Position numbers and translations under genes: made by a program. Below, in pieces: positions 1-8,578 of a stretch of DNA of 64,000 nucleotides (position 1 is the stretch's first letter; each line of letters begins with the position of its first letter). Under the pieces are notes generated by a model. The model searched no databases, was not told where the DNA came from, and was given only the letters and a program-made list of their open reading frames with translations. The stretch is from Massilia violaceinigra. Lineage in GTDB: Bacteria > Pseudomonadota > Gammaproteobacteria > Burkholderiales > Burkholderiaceae_D. The stretch is from the NCBI RefSeq assembly GCF_002752675.1, contig NZ_CP024608.1, forward strand, positions 5,518,001-5,582,000. The letters are read 5' to 3'.

Positions 1-465
1 GTCAACCAGGAAGTGGTCGCCAAAGTCCAGTACCAGCGAATCAAGCTTGCCGGTGTAGCCGGAAAAATACCTGAAGCTCGAGGTCAGGTCGACGCGTGAC
101 GAAAATACCAGCACCTCGTCCTGGTAGCCGCGAATGAAGCCTGTACGGTCGGCCTGTTTGTCCCAGGTTTGCGCCCACAGGCCCCCAAGTGTGAAATCCG
201 AACGGTCCTGCATCATGACGGCGATCGGGCCGCCGAAGAGGTTGAACAGGGTGAATTTACCGCTGTGCGCGCCATAGTTATAGGGCGAATCGACGGTGTT
301 GATCCAGTGCGAGGGATCGTTAAACTGGAAGCCGTGGTATGGGGTTGGAATGGGCTCGTGTTCGAGGCCGGGGTAAAGTTCGTTGATGTCGTCGAATGTC
401 AAGACGATGGCGTTGGCGTTCAGTCCTGCGACCGACAGCAATGTTGCGAGCAATAAGCGTTTCAT
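1..465 (-). CDS. Exported protein, PEP-CTERM-like (C-terminus cut by window edge)
   Basis: The first 155 codons of a gene that runs off the left edge. Translation starts MKRLLLATLLSVAGLNANA, a clear signal peptide with a cleavage site after ANA, and continues with IVLTFDDINELYPG. This opening (signal peptide, then LTFDD) is common among PEP-CTERM sorting-signal proteins of Oxalobacteraceae, which are sent to the cell surface or exopolysaccharide. The sorting signal itself would lie beyond the window, so this is an inference. The reading frame is open to base 1. The mature part is rich in aromatic residues and Gly, as in beta-sandwich surface proteins. No enzymatic motif is visible. Confidence 0.65.
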   Translation of the reverse strand, partial: MKRLLLATLLSVAGLNANAIVLTFDDINELYPGLEHEPIPTPYHGFQFNDPSHWINTVDSPYNYGAHSGKFTLFNLFGGPIAVMMQDRSDFTLGGLWAQTWDKQADRTGFIRGYQDEVLVFSSRVDLTSSFRYFSGYTGKLDSLVLDFGDHFLVD

Positions 466-797
466 ATGAATTCTTTGTCAAGGTTGATCAATTTGCATTT
501 GATATTTAGCAATATCCATGCCTATCGAAAATCATTAACGTATTCAATGACCTGCATCGGCGCTTGGCAAATTCGATGAACTATATGTAAAGATTCCCGA
601 CATCCTTGACCAGATGAAATGGATTGCTCTTTCTTGGATGAGTTGACCAGCCGGCTATCATTCCGCCCCCAAGGCCTGGCCAACATAAGAATTTCCCGGG
701 GCACAGCCAGCTTGAACGTACGCATGGCCGCCCCGCCCTATCCGCCCTCGCCCGCCTCGTTTGCGCCTGACGGAAAATACGGCGTTACCAAGAATCT
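466..797. other. Intergenic region, no supported gene
   Basis: About 330 bases between the start of the exported-protein gene and the end of the OsmC-YcaO gene, both on the minus strand. Short reading frames exist here on both strands, but they lack ribosome binding sites and protein-like composition. It should hold the promoter of the exported protein. The AT-rich stretch at 470-530 is the likely place. I see no convincing terminator for the upstream gene. Confidence 0.5.
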
Positions 798-2999
798 TTA
801 CGATTTAGCCGCAGCATTGGCCCGCGCGGTGTGCACTTTCCTGTAGCTGTCGATCAAACGTTCGTGCTTATCGAGCCCTTCCAGTTTCATGCTCGTCGGC
901 GTTAAACCGAAGAAACGCACACTACCGTCCACCGACCCGATGACAGCGTCCATACGAGGGTCGCCAAACATCCGGCGGAAATTGACTTCGTAATCGGCCA
1001 GCTCCAGCTCGTCATCGAGCTGCACCTCCAGCACGGCATCCAAGGCTTGGTAAAACAATCCCCGTTCGACCGTGTTGTCGTTGTACTGCAGGAAGGCTTC
1101 CACCAGCTCTTTCGTCTCCTCAAATTGCTGTAAGGCGAGATGGATCAGCAGCTTCAGCTCCAGCGTTGTCAGCTGTCCCCAAACCGTATTTTCGTCAAAT
1201 TCGATCCCGATCAAGGTGGCGATATCGGCGTATTCGTCCAGCTCGCTGTTGTCCAAACGCTCGAGTAGTGCTTCGAGGCTGGCATCGTCCAGGCAATGCA
1301 GGTTCAAGATATCGGAGCGGAACAGCAGCGCCTTGTTCGTGTTATCCCAGATCAAATCTTCCACCGGATAAACTTCCGAATAACCCGGCACCAGAATGCG
1401 GCAGGCTGCGGCGCCTAGATTCTCGTACACTGCCATGTACACTTCTTTTCCCATGCCTTCGAGAATGCCGAACAAGGTCGCGGCCTCCTCGGCATTGGCG
1501 TTCTGACCCGGGCTGCAAAAATCCCACTCAACAAAACCATGATCGGCCTTGGCACTGAAAAAGCGCCACGACACGATACCGCTGGAATCGATGAAGTGTT
1601 CAACGAAATTATTGGGCTCGGTGACGGCGTTACTGACAAAGGTGGGGCGAGGTAAATCGTTCAAACCTTCAAAACTGCGACCCTGCAGCAATTCCGTAAG
1701 ACTGCGTTCCAGCGCCACCTCGAAGCTTGGATGCGCTCCGAACGAGGCAAACACACCGCCCGTGCGCGGGTTCATCAAGGTGACGCACATCACCGGGTAC
1801 GCCCCGCCCAGCGACGCATCCTTCACCAGCACTGGAAAGCCCTGCTCTTCCAATGCCTCAATGCCGGCCAGAATGCCAGGGTACTTCGCCAGCACCTCGT
1901 GCGGCACATCGGGCAAGGCGATTTCCCCTTCCAGGATGTCGCGTTTGACCGCCCTTTCGAAAATCTCCGACAGGCATTGCACCTGCGCTTCGGCCAGCGT
2001 ATTCCCGGCGCTCATGCCATTGCTGACGTACAGGTTTTCGATCAGGTTGGACGGAAAATAGACCACCTTGCCATCCGACTTGCGCACGTACGGCAGCGAA
2101 CAGATACCGCGCTCCACATTGCCGGAGTTGGTGTCGACCAGATGCGAGCCACGCAGCTCGCCATCGGGATTGTAAATTTGCAGACAGTACTCGTCAAGAA
2201 TGCCAGCCGGCAGCGCATCCTTGCGGCCGGGCTTGAACCAGCGCTCGTCGGGGTAATGCACGAACGCCGCGTTGGCGATGTCTTCGCCCCAGAACGTGCC
2301 GCCATAGAAATGATTGAAATTGAGTCGCTCGATAAACTCGCCCAAGGCCGACGCCAGTGCGCTTTCCTTGGTCGATCCCTTGCCATTGGTAAAACACATC
2401 GGCGAGTGCGCATCGCGGATATGCAGCGACCACACATTGGGAACGATATTGCGCCATGAAGCGATTTCAATCTTTATGCCCAAACCCGCCAGCACGCCGG
2501 ACATATTGGCGATGGTTTGCTCCAGTGGCAGATCCTTGCCCTCGATATAAGTGCTCGCCTCGGACGCTGGTTTCAAGGTCAGCAACGCCTGGGCATCGGC
2601 GTCCAGATTCTCCACCTCGTTGATCACGAACTCGGGCCCGGCTTGTACCACTTTTTTCACCGTACAACGTTCGATGGAGCGAAGAATACCCTGGCGGTCT
2701 TTATCAGAGATATCCGCCGGCAACTCGACATCGATCTTGAAGATTTGCTGATAACGGTTTTCCGGATCGACGATATTGTTCTGCGACAGGCGGATATTAT
2801 CGGTAGGAATATTGCGCGTTACGCAATACAACTTCACGAAGTAAGCCGCGCACAAAGCCGATGAGGCCAGGAAGTAATCGAACGGACCAGGCGCGGAGCC
2901 ATCGCCCTTGTAGCGCACAGGCTGGTCGGCGACCACTGTGAAATCATCGAACTTGGCTTCCAGACGAAGCTTATCGAGAAAGTTGACCTTAATTTCCAT
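798..2999 (-). CDS. OsmC domain / YcaO domain fusion protein
   Basis: A 733-residue protein with an OsmC-like domain at about residues 1-140 and a YcaO cyclodehydratase-type ATP-grasp-like domain at about 165-560, then a helical tail. The YcaO part shows the Glu-rich ATP/Mg motifs (ESALASALGEFIERLNF and EAQVQCLSEIFERAVKRD). E. coli YcaO (586 aa) lacks the OsmC part and is linked genetically to RimO beta-methylthiolation of ribosomal protein S12. Other YcaO proteins make azolines or thioamides in peptides. No precursor peptide, dehydrogenase or TfuA partner is next to it, so a housekeeping YcaO role is likelier than RiPP synthesis. The OsmC part may bring a thiol/peroxide-related function; whether its cysteines (near residues 50-58 and about 113) form an OsmC peroxidatic pair is uncertain. 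It starts at ATG with no strong Shine-Dalgarno sequence. Confidence 0.88.
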   Translation of the reverse strand: MEIKVNFLDKLRLEAKFDDFTVVADQPVRYKGDGSAPGPFDYFLASSALCAAYFVKLYCVTRNIPTDNIRLSQNNIVDPENRYQQIFKIDVELPADISDKDRQGILRSIERCTVKKVVQAGPEFVINEVENLDADAQALLTLKPASEASTYIEGKDLPLEQTIANMSGVLAGLGIKIEIASWRNIVPNVWSLHIRDAHSPMCFTNGKGSTKESALASALGEFIERLNFNHFYGGTFWGEDIANAAFVHYPDERWFKPGRKDALPAGILDEYCLQIYNPDGELRGSHLVDTNSGNVERGICSLPYVRKSDGKVVYFPSNLIENLYVSNGMSAGNTLAEAQVQCLSEIFERAVKRDILEGEIALPDVPHEVLAKYPGILAGIEALEEQGFPVLVKDASLGGAYPVMCVTLMNPRTGGVFASFGAHPSFEVALERSLTELLQGRSFEGLNDLPRPTFVSNAVTEPNNFVEHFIDSSGIVSWRFFSAKADHGFVEWDFCSPGQNANAEEAATLFGILEGMGKEVYMAVYENLGAAACRILVPGYSEVYPVEDLIWDNTNKALLFRSDILNLHCLDDASLEALLERLDNSELDEYADIATLIGIEFDENTVWGQLTTLELKLLIHLALQQFEETKELVEAFLQYNDNTVERGLFYQALDAVLEVQLDDELELADYEVNFRRMFGDPRMDAVIGSVDGSVRFFGLTPTSMKLEGLDKHERLIDSYRKVHTARANAAAKS

Positions 3000-3156
3000 T
3001 GGGGAATTCTAAAATAGTGTTCAAATTGAGTGAGTCGACATTATCGTCGTTTTTGCCCTCACGGCATAGCTGCTGGCGCCAGCAGTCGAAGCAGCCCGCG
3101 GCCCCCCGGGTTTGCGATACTCCGTCAGTCCTGCGGTAATCTGCTGGCAGGATGAA

Positions 3157-5352
3157 TCACGCGCGCCCATGAGCCAGCAAGGCCAGCAACTCGTCCGTTT
3201 TCACGGGTTTGACCAGGTGATCGTCGAATCCGGCATCGATTGAGCGCTGCCTGTCATGCGGCTGGCCATACCCGGACACGGCAATCAACTGTGAACGCGC
3301 CAACACCGGCATGGTCCTGAGGCGGCCAGCGAGATCCCTGCCGTCCATGTCCGGCAGGCCGATGTCCAACAGGCATACGTCTGGAGCCAGCTCCAGCGCC
3401 TTGCAAATGCCATCTGCTGCGGTATGGGCAAGCGTCACACGATGGCCGGCGATTTCCAGCAACATTTCCAGCATTTTTGCGGCGTCAATGTTGTCGTCAA
3501 CGATCAGCACACCCAAGCACAAAGGTGACGGCGGCGCCGCATCGTCGCAAGCCGGTTCAACAGCCGGCACGTCAGTGTGATGGAGAAGCGGCAGGCGCAA
3601 CGTAAACGTACTTCCCTGGCCCACACCGGGGCTTCGGGCGCAGATCGTACCGCCATGGGCGTGCACCAGGCTTCTGACAAGGGCCAAGCCCACACCCAAG
3701 CCGCCCTGCGAACGATTCGACGAACGCTCCCCCTGAACGAAGAGTTGAAAGGCCTTGTCAACCAGGTCAGTGGACATGCCAATCCCGTTATCGGAAACCG
3801 TCAACTCCACCTCGTGCGCGTTGCTCGTCAGTCGGATGTCCAGCCGACCGCCTGCCGGCGTGTATTTCGCCGCATTGGTCAGGATATTGGCCATCACCTG
3901 AACGAGACGCTTGTAGTCGCCCCGGATCCACGCCGGCATATCGGACATCTCCACGGCAACGCGGTGCGAGAGAGAGCTGACCAAGGGCGCTACCTGCTCG
4001 ATGGCGGCCGTCACAACAGCGCGCAGGTCGATCCGCTCCCGATCCAACTCGATCAGTCCGCGCGTGACCCGCGCCACATCGAGCAGGTCGTCGAGCAGCG
4101 CGGCCAAATGTCCGGCTTGGCGCGCAACGATGGCAGCGGTCTGCTTGACGCGTTCCGGATCAGAGGCCATCAAGGTGAGCGCCTGAGCTGCCGCCGAAAT
4201 CGGGGCCAGCGGATTGCGCAATTCGTGTGCCAACATGGCCAGGAACTCATCTTTGGCCTGATTCATGTGCGTCAGCTCGGTCAGTAATGCCTCTCGCTCG
4301 CGATGGGCTTGCTCGAGGCGAAGCCGATCGGTCGCATCGCGCGTGAAGCAACGCGTGTAGCGCAACTTGTTGTCTTCAAAGCAGGCGTTCGAATGAATGA
4401 CTACATGTATGACGGAACCGTCCTTGCAGCGCAGCCGTGCCGGCTGATCGTAAACAATATCGCCATTGCGCAGCCGCACCAGAATGCTTTCAATCACAGG
4501 CTGATCGACGTGAAACTGCGCGATGTGGTGCCCGACATATTCTTCCCAACGATAACCCAGCATTGCCAGCTCGGCCTTATTCGCCCAAAGAATTGTGCCG
4601 TCGCTCCCGACGCGGTGAATCCCTTCCGCCGCATTGTTGACAAAATCGGCCAATTCCTGTTCCCGATGGCGCAGGGTCCGTGTCGCTTCGCTGGCACGTT
4701 CCAATTCCCCCTGAAGCACCCTATTCTGCTGCTCCAGTTCGACCACACGCATGGGAAGGTCGACCAGCGCCGACCTCGCAGGCACAGCGCTATGGGAGCA
4801 CGCGTGGTCGTGCTGGCGACACACCTGCTGGAATTTGGTCAGCAGGTCCGCTGACGAGAACGCGCTCCAGGGATAAGCACAAAACAGGGAAAAGACATGA
4901 CCCGCGTCGTGCAAGCCGTTCCATAGTTGCTCAAGGCGGATAGCCGCATCGTAGAAACCGTGGTCGCAGAGAATGGCCACCATTTCGCCGAACGCATGCA
5001 CTGGCCGGCCACCGCGGCAAGCTTCACGAACGATATTGCCGACAATCTCATTGAAGCGCTGCTCATCGGGCCAGTCGTTGATCATGAACTGGGCCAGAAG
5101 CACCTCCGCTTCAAAGGCAATCAACTCGCCGGTAAACCAGGGCGCCTGATCGGCCTGGGTACCAAGACCGCCCAGATGACGACGCAGGGTCTGAATGTGT
5201 TCCGCGGTGGCGATAACGATGGAGGTGCCTCCCGAACGTAATGCAACGTCGAGAAAATCGGCAACTTCCTCGAGCAACGATTCGTCCTCATCGTAAAAAC
5301 GGACGACATGGCGCTCCTTGCGAACTTTTTTGGCGGGGGACACGATCTCCAC
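3157..5352 (-). CDS. Hybrid sensor histidine kinase/response regulator with MEDS and PAS domains
   Basis: A soluble 731-residue kinase. In order: a MEDS (DcmR-like) sensory domain at about 15-185, opening HVVRFYDEDESLLEEVADFL; a short coiled coil; a PAS domain at about 235-345; HisKA with the phospho-accepting His in MLAHELRNPLAP near residue 377; HATPase_c with N and G boxes (NILTNAAKYTP, DNGIGM, GGLGVGLALVRSLV); and a C-terminal receiver domain with the phosphorylatable Asp in VCLLDIGLPDMDG. No transmembrane segment is visible, so it acts in the cytosol. The start is GTG, chosen because AAGGA lies 6 nt upstream; the overlapping ATG is in another frame. MEDS domains are known from DcmR and are thought to bind hydrocarbon-derived ligands. 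No output regulator lies beside it. Confidence 0.9.
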   Translation of the reverse strand: MEIVSPAKKVRKERHVVRFYDEDESLLEEVADFLDVALRSGGTSIVIATAEHIQTLRRHLGGLGTQADQAPWFTGELIAFEAEVLLAQFMINDWPDEQRFNEIVGNIVREACRGGRPVHAFGEMVAILCDHGFYDAAIRLEQLWNGLHDAGHVFSLFCAYPWSAFSSADLLTKFQQVCRQHDHACSHSAVPARSALVDLPMRVVELEQQNRVLQGELERASEATRTLRHREQELADFVNNAAEGIHRVGSDGTILWANKAELAMLGYRWEEYVGHHIAQFHVDQPVIESILVRLRNGDIVYDQPARLRCKDGSVIHVVIHSNACFEDNKLRYTRCFTRDATDRLRLEQAHREREALLTELTHMNQAKDEFLAMLAHELRNPLAPISAAAQALTLMASDPERVKQTAAIVARQAGHLAALLDDLLDVARVTRGLIELDRERIDLRAVVTAAIEQVAPLVSSLSHRVAVEMSDMPAWIRGDYKRLVQVMANILTNAAKYTPAGGRLDIRLTSNAHEVELTVSDNGIGMSTDLVDKAFQLFVQGERSSNRSQGGLGVGLALVRSLVHAHGGTICARSPGVGQGSTFTLRLPLLHHTDVPAVEPACDDAAPPSPLCLGVLIVDDNIDAAKMLEMLLEIAGHRVTLAHTAADGICKALELAPDVCLLDIGLPDMDGRDLAGRLRTMPVLARSQLIAVSGYGQPHDRQRSIDAGFDDHLVKPVKTDELLALLAHGRA

Positions 5353-5754
5353 GACATTTCCTTAAGCGAATTTTTAAAATGGTCCGGTGCCAAACAAGCC
5401 TCGGAGATATCCCTGCGGCGAAAGCGCCGTGCGCCCCCGGAAGACTGGAGCCTTGTTCTTCGGGATACAACCACAGTCAGTATACGTTATCGACAAACGG
5501 TTAAGCTCCAAATCAGCAGCAAATCCAATTGCCCGCCCTCGGTGCTGGCATGTGCGCCGCACCGCAACACCGGGGCGACCCGACACACGCGAAGCGATGC
5601 CTACTTGCGGTCGACATAGCGTCCGGACTGCTGGCCGTCAACACGCCGTAATCACTATTTCTTAAGAAAAAATATGTTTTCCTGACAAGTGCCAACATAT
5701 GTTGTAATCCATGTGCGACAAATGTAAATACAATAACAATTACGTGGAGACACT
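5353..5754. promoter_or_regulatory. 400-bp divergent intergenic region
   Basis: This region lies between the kinase (minus) and the serine hydrolase (plus) and must contain both promoters. The right half is AT-rich and holds a perfect 12-base palindrome CAACATATGTTG at 5693-5704, about 50 bases before the hydrolase start, a possible operator. A TACAAT hexamer follows, but I cannot pair it with a good -35 box. Short reading frames in this stretch on both strands look like chance. Confidence 0.4.
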
Positions 5755-6936
5755 TTGAACGACACCCAGCCCCTCCTTTTACCGTCCCGCCCGGCCAAGC
5801 GCGACACCTCCGCCCTCGCCTGCATCCTTGCCTTCACCATCGCCCTGAGCGGCTGCGGGGGTGGCGGCAACGGCGGCGGTGGCAACAACACCACCGGCAA
5901 CAGCCCGGACACCAAGGTCCGCGTGGCCCCCAACCCGTCGGATAACTGGACGCTCGTTCCCGCGGCCGAGGTCGGCATGGATGCGGCCATGCTGGCCGAT
6001 GGCGTCGCCTCGCTGTCCGATGCCAGCACCCATGGCATCTCCAGCATGCTGGTGACGCGTCGCGGCAAGCCCGTGCTCGAACAATACTGGAACGGTTACG
6101 ACAAGGACACCCTGCACGACCTGCGCTCGGCGACCAAGAGCATCACGTCGCTGTTGGTGGGCGTGGCGATCGACCAGCGCCTGGTCGGCGGCGTGGGCGA
6201 TACCCTGAGCAGCTACCTGAACCCGCTGTATCCGAACGCGCCAGCCTACCGTCTGGGCCTCAAGCTGGAAGACATGCTGACCATGCGCAGCGGCCTCGAC
6301 TGCGACGACTGGACCCGCAGCTCGCCGGGCAACGAAGAAAACATGTATCAGCAGACCGACTGGGTCAAGTTCTACGTCAACCTGCAGGCGCCCAACGCAC
6401 CCGGCCACGTGACGCGCTACTGCACCGGCAATCCCATGGCGCTGGGGCGGGTGATCGCCGTGGCCAGCAAGAAGCCGATTCCGGCGTTTGCCAACGAATT
6501 CCTGTTCGGCCCGCTGAACATCCAGAGCGCCAGGTGGGCCGAGTTCGATAACCGGAACCAGACCGATACCGGCGGCCACATCCACATGCGCCCGCGCGAC
6601 ATGGTCAAGCTCGGCCAATTGGCCTTGCAAAAGGGGCAATGGAATGGAAAACAGCTGGTCTCGGCGGCATGGATGGCGGAATCGACGCGCCAGCATACGC
6701 AATTCACCTCGCTGCCCAACCGCAACGGCTACGGCTATTTCTGGTGGCGCAGCGTCGAAACCATGAAAGACGTTTCCTACGACGTCATTTTCGCCGACGG
6801 CAATGGCGGCCAGTACATCATGATCGTCCCCGCGCTCGATATCGTCGCCGTCTTCACGGGCGAAAACTACAATTTGAAGAAGGCGGAATTTCCGTTCAGC
6901 TTACTCAACCGCTACATCCTGCCGGCAGTGAAATAA
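5755..6936 (+). CDS. Serine hydrolase lipoprotein, class C beta-lactamase-like fold
   Basis: A 393-residue protein starting at TTG with GGAG 7 nt upstream. After a basic N-terminus comes a hydrophobic stretch ending LSGCGGGG, a lipobox, so it is probably a lipoprotein, followed by a Gly/Asn-rich linker. The catalytic SxxK motif is SATKSITSLLVGVA near residue 123. A Tyr-containing motif (RYCTGNPMALG) and a GNGGQYIMIVP stretch correspond to the second and third motifs of the beta-lactamase/penicillin-binding superfamily. These enzymes are esterases, peptidases or amidases acting outside the cytoplasm; the substrate cannot be read from sequence. The second motif departs from the usual YxN. An inverted repeat follows the stop codon. 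Confidence 0.85.
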   Translation: MNDTQPLLLPSRPAKRDTSALACILAFTIALSGCGGGGNGGGGNNTTGNSPDTKVRVAPNPSDNWTLVPAAEVGMDAAMLADGVASLSDASTHGISSMLVTRRGKPVLEQYWNGYDKDTLHDLRSATKSITSLLVGVAIDQRLVGGVGDTLSSYLNPLYPNAPAYRLGLKLEDMLTMRSGLDCDDWTRSSPGNEENMYQQTDWVKFYVNLQAPNAPGHVTRYCTGNPMALGRVIAVASKKPIPAFANEFLFGPLNIQSARWAEFDNRNQTDTGGHIHMRPRDMVKLGQLALQKGQWNGKQLVSAAWMAESTRQHTQFTSLPNRNGYGYFWWRSVETMKDVSYDVIFADGNGGQYIMIVPALDIVAVFTGENYNLKKAEFPFSLLNRYILPAVK

Positions 6937-6939
6937 GCA

Positions 6940-6972
6940 GGCAAACGGGGAGTGCCCGGCTTCCCGTTTGCC
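6940..6972 (+). terminator. 10-bp hairpin just after the serine hydrolase stop
   Basis: GGCAAACGGG at 6940-6949 pairs perfectly with CCCGTTTGCC at 6963-6972 around a 13-base loop, starting 3 bases after the stop codon. No T-run follows, so it is either a weak or factor-assisted terminator, or a transcript-end stabiliser. Confidence 0.5.
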
Positions 6973-7072
6973 CGGAAAGCCTCACCCGACTTGAAACGCG
7001 GAATGGGCGACCTGGCGGCCGCATCCGCGGTCGCTGGAAAAGTCGCGCATTCCCCGCTAAAAAACAGAATGT

Positions 7073-8410
7073 ATGTTGAACCACGTCGAACTATCCGCAA
7101 CACCCCTGCTGGAGATCGGCATCCATACCGGCGGCCACAAGGACCTCGCCCGTGAAATCGCCGAGCGTTTTCAGAACGGGCGTGCGCAGGAAGTCATCGA
7201 CTTCATCGCCGAATGCGATGTCGGCACATTGCGGATCGTGGGACTTGTCCGAACCGCATCCTGCATCTGGCGGCAGGACGCCAGCGTGTGGCGCAGGTTC
7301 GCGCGTATGACGGGAAAGCGGGGTGTCTTGTGGGGCGGCGCTGACGACCTTGTGTATCGCGACGCCGCTTTTTCGGAGGAAATGCATGCGATGGGCCGGC
7401 AGCGTATGGCCAGCGCCGGAACGGACCCGCTTGCGCTCGCTGCGGCGCGCGAGTTCATGCTGAGCTGCGTCACCTTGCGCCTGCCCTATCCGGGCATTGC
7501 GCGCGCCGAGGTAGTGGCCATGGTCGACGCCCATCTTGCATTGCTTCGGGAGGCGGGGCTCGAGGATGATGACAATGGGCACTGGAGCTTGCTGCCCCTG
7601 CTTGAGTGCCTCGACGACCCGTCCGATCTGATCGCTGTTGCGGGCAAGACAGAGCATGTCTTCCGCCAAGCCATATGGGCCTACAGACAACGCAGCAAGC
7701 AGTACAGCGCGCGCCAGCGCTGGCTGGCGTGGCATGACTTCTTTCGCCAGCACCCGGGCTACCTGGACGGCTATCACGACCGGGTGGCAGATCCGGCATT
7801 GATCATGCGGCGCTGGCCTCACGTCACCCCGCAACTGCGCTGGAAAATGACGCAGACGCTGCTGTCGGCGATGCCGTACAGCGCCGGCGACGACCAGGAC
7901 TATTTCTTCGACGCCGTCGATGGCATCATCCGCCACGACGAAGCCAGCTTCGCCGGCAATTTACGCAAACGAACCGTACGTCTCGACGGCGGGCTGGCCA
8001 GCCTGATATGGCGGCAACAGTATCCGCAGTTGCTGCCTGAGCTATTCGCGCTGATCATGTGCGCACGCCATGGCCTCGACCCGCTCAGCGAACCCCTGAA
8101 CATCATCCTCGCCGACGAACCAGCGCTCTTGCTGAGCGGGAGGGATGACAGCCTGCCGCGCGTCGTCGCCGTCCTGTCCGCTGAGGTCTTGCGTGCCGTC
8201 TTGCCATCCCTGGCCACGCTGATCGGCAACGGTGCGGCGGCAGAGCTGCGCGCCGCCGTGGTCGAGGCGGCGAAAAAGCTCGACCCGGCCGACATTGCAC
8301 ACGCCGGCTGGCTGGCGTCCGGCAACGAGCACCTGCGCCTCGCCTGCCGGGAAATTCTGCTGGCCCACCCGGACCAGGCCAGTGCCTCGGCCCTGCTGTC
8401 CAGGTATTGA
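7073..8410 (+). CDS. Conserved hypothetical protein, alpha-helical
   Basis: A 445-residue protein that I cannot assign to a family. It is rich in Leu, Ala and Arg and appears almost entirely helical, with repeating blocks such as LLPELFALIMCARHGLDPL and ending HLRLACREILLAHPDQ. This would suit a HEAT- or TPR-like solenoid. No signal peptide, membrane segment or catalytic motif is visible. It lies alone between the serine hydrolase and the large secreted protein, both on the same strand, with 136 bases before it and only a weak ribosome binding site. Codon use looks native. It is real by length and composition, but its function is unknown. Confidence 0.65.
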   Translation: MLNHVELSATPLLEIGIHTGGHKDLAREIAERFQNGRAQEVIDFIAECDVGTLRIVGLVRTASCIWRQDASVWRRFARMTGKRGVLWGGADDLVYRDAAFSEEMHAMGRQRMASAGTDPLALAAAREFMLSCVTLRLPYPGIARAEVVAMVDAHLALLREAGLEDDDNGHWSLLPLLECLDDPSDLIAVAGKTEHVFRQAIWAYRQRSKQYSARQRWLAWHDFFRQHPGYLDGYHDRVADPALIMRRWPHVTPQLRWKMTQTLLSAMPYSAGDDQDYFFDAVDGIIRHDEASFAGNLRKRTVRLDGGLASLIWRQQYPQLLPELFALIMCARHGLDPLSEPLNIILADEPALLLSGRDDSLPRVVAVLSAEVLRAVLPSLATLIGNGAAAELRAAVVEAAKKLDPADIAHAGWLASGNEHLRLACREILLAHPDQASASALLSRY

Positions 8411-8450
8411 AACCGGCGAGCGCGACGCCAGCCGGGCACAAAAAGAAATA

Positions 8451-8479
8451 TTTACAATAAAATCACCCCGTTTTGCAAT
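8451..8479 (+). promoter_or_regulatory. Possible promoter of the DUF4214/RTX-like gene
   Basis: TTTACA at 8451 and TGCAAT at 8474 are separated by exactly 17 bases, in an AT-rich island inside GC-rich DNA. This would give a leader of about 90 bases before the ATG at 8579. The match to consensus is moderate. Confidence 0.3.
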
Positions 8480-8578
8480 TTCGATGTGGCAATATAGAGA
8501 TATTCGCCAGGCCAGCCTCGCCCGCACGTTCCGTTGGCGCGCTGCTCCTGCATCCCATCATTCTTTCAAGGAACGACC

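Noticed and set aside
522..846. Small genes in the gap between the exported protein and the OsmC-YcaO gene
   Set aside because: Overlapping frames on both strands with no ribosome binding site and no protein-like pattern.
798..5352. RiPP biosynthetic cluster around the YcaO gene
   Set aside because: No short precursor gene, no dehydrogenase, protease or exporter next to it; the adjacent gene is a sensor kinase.
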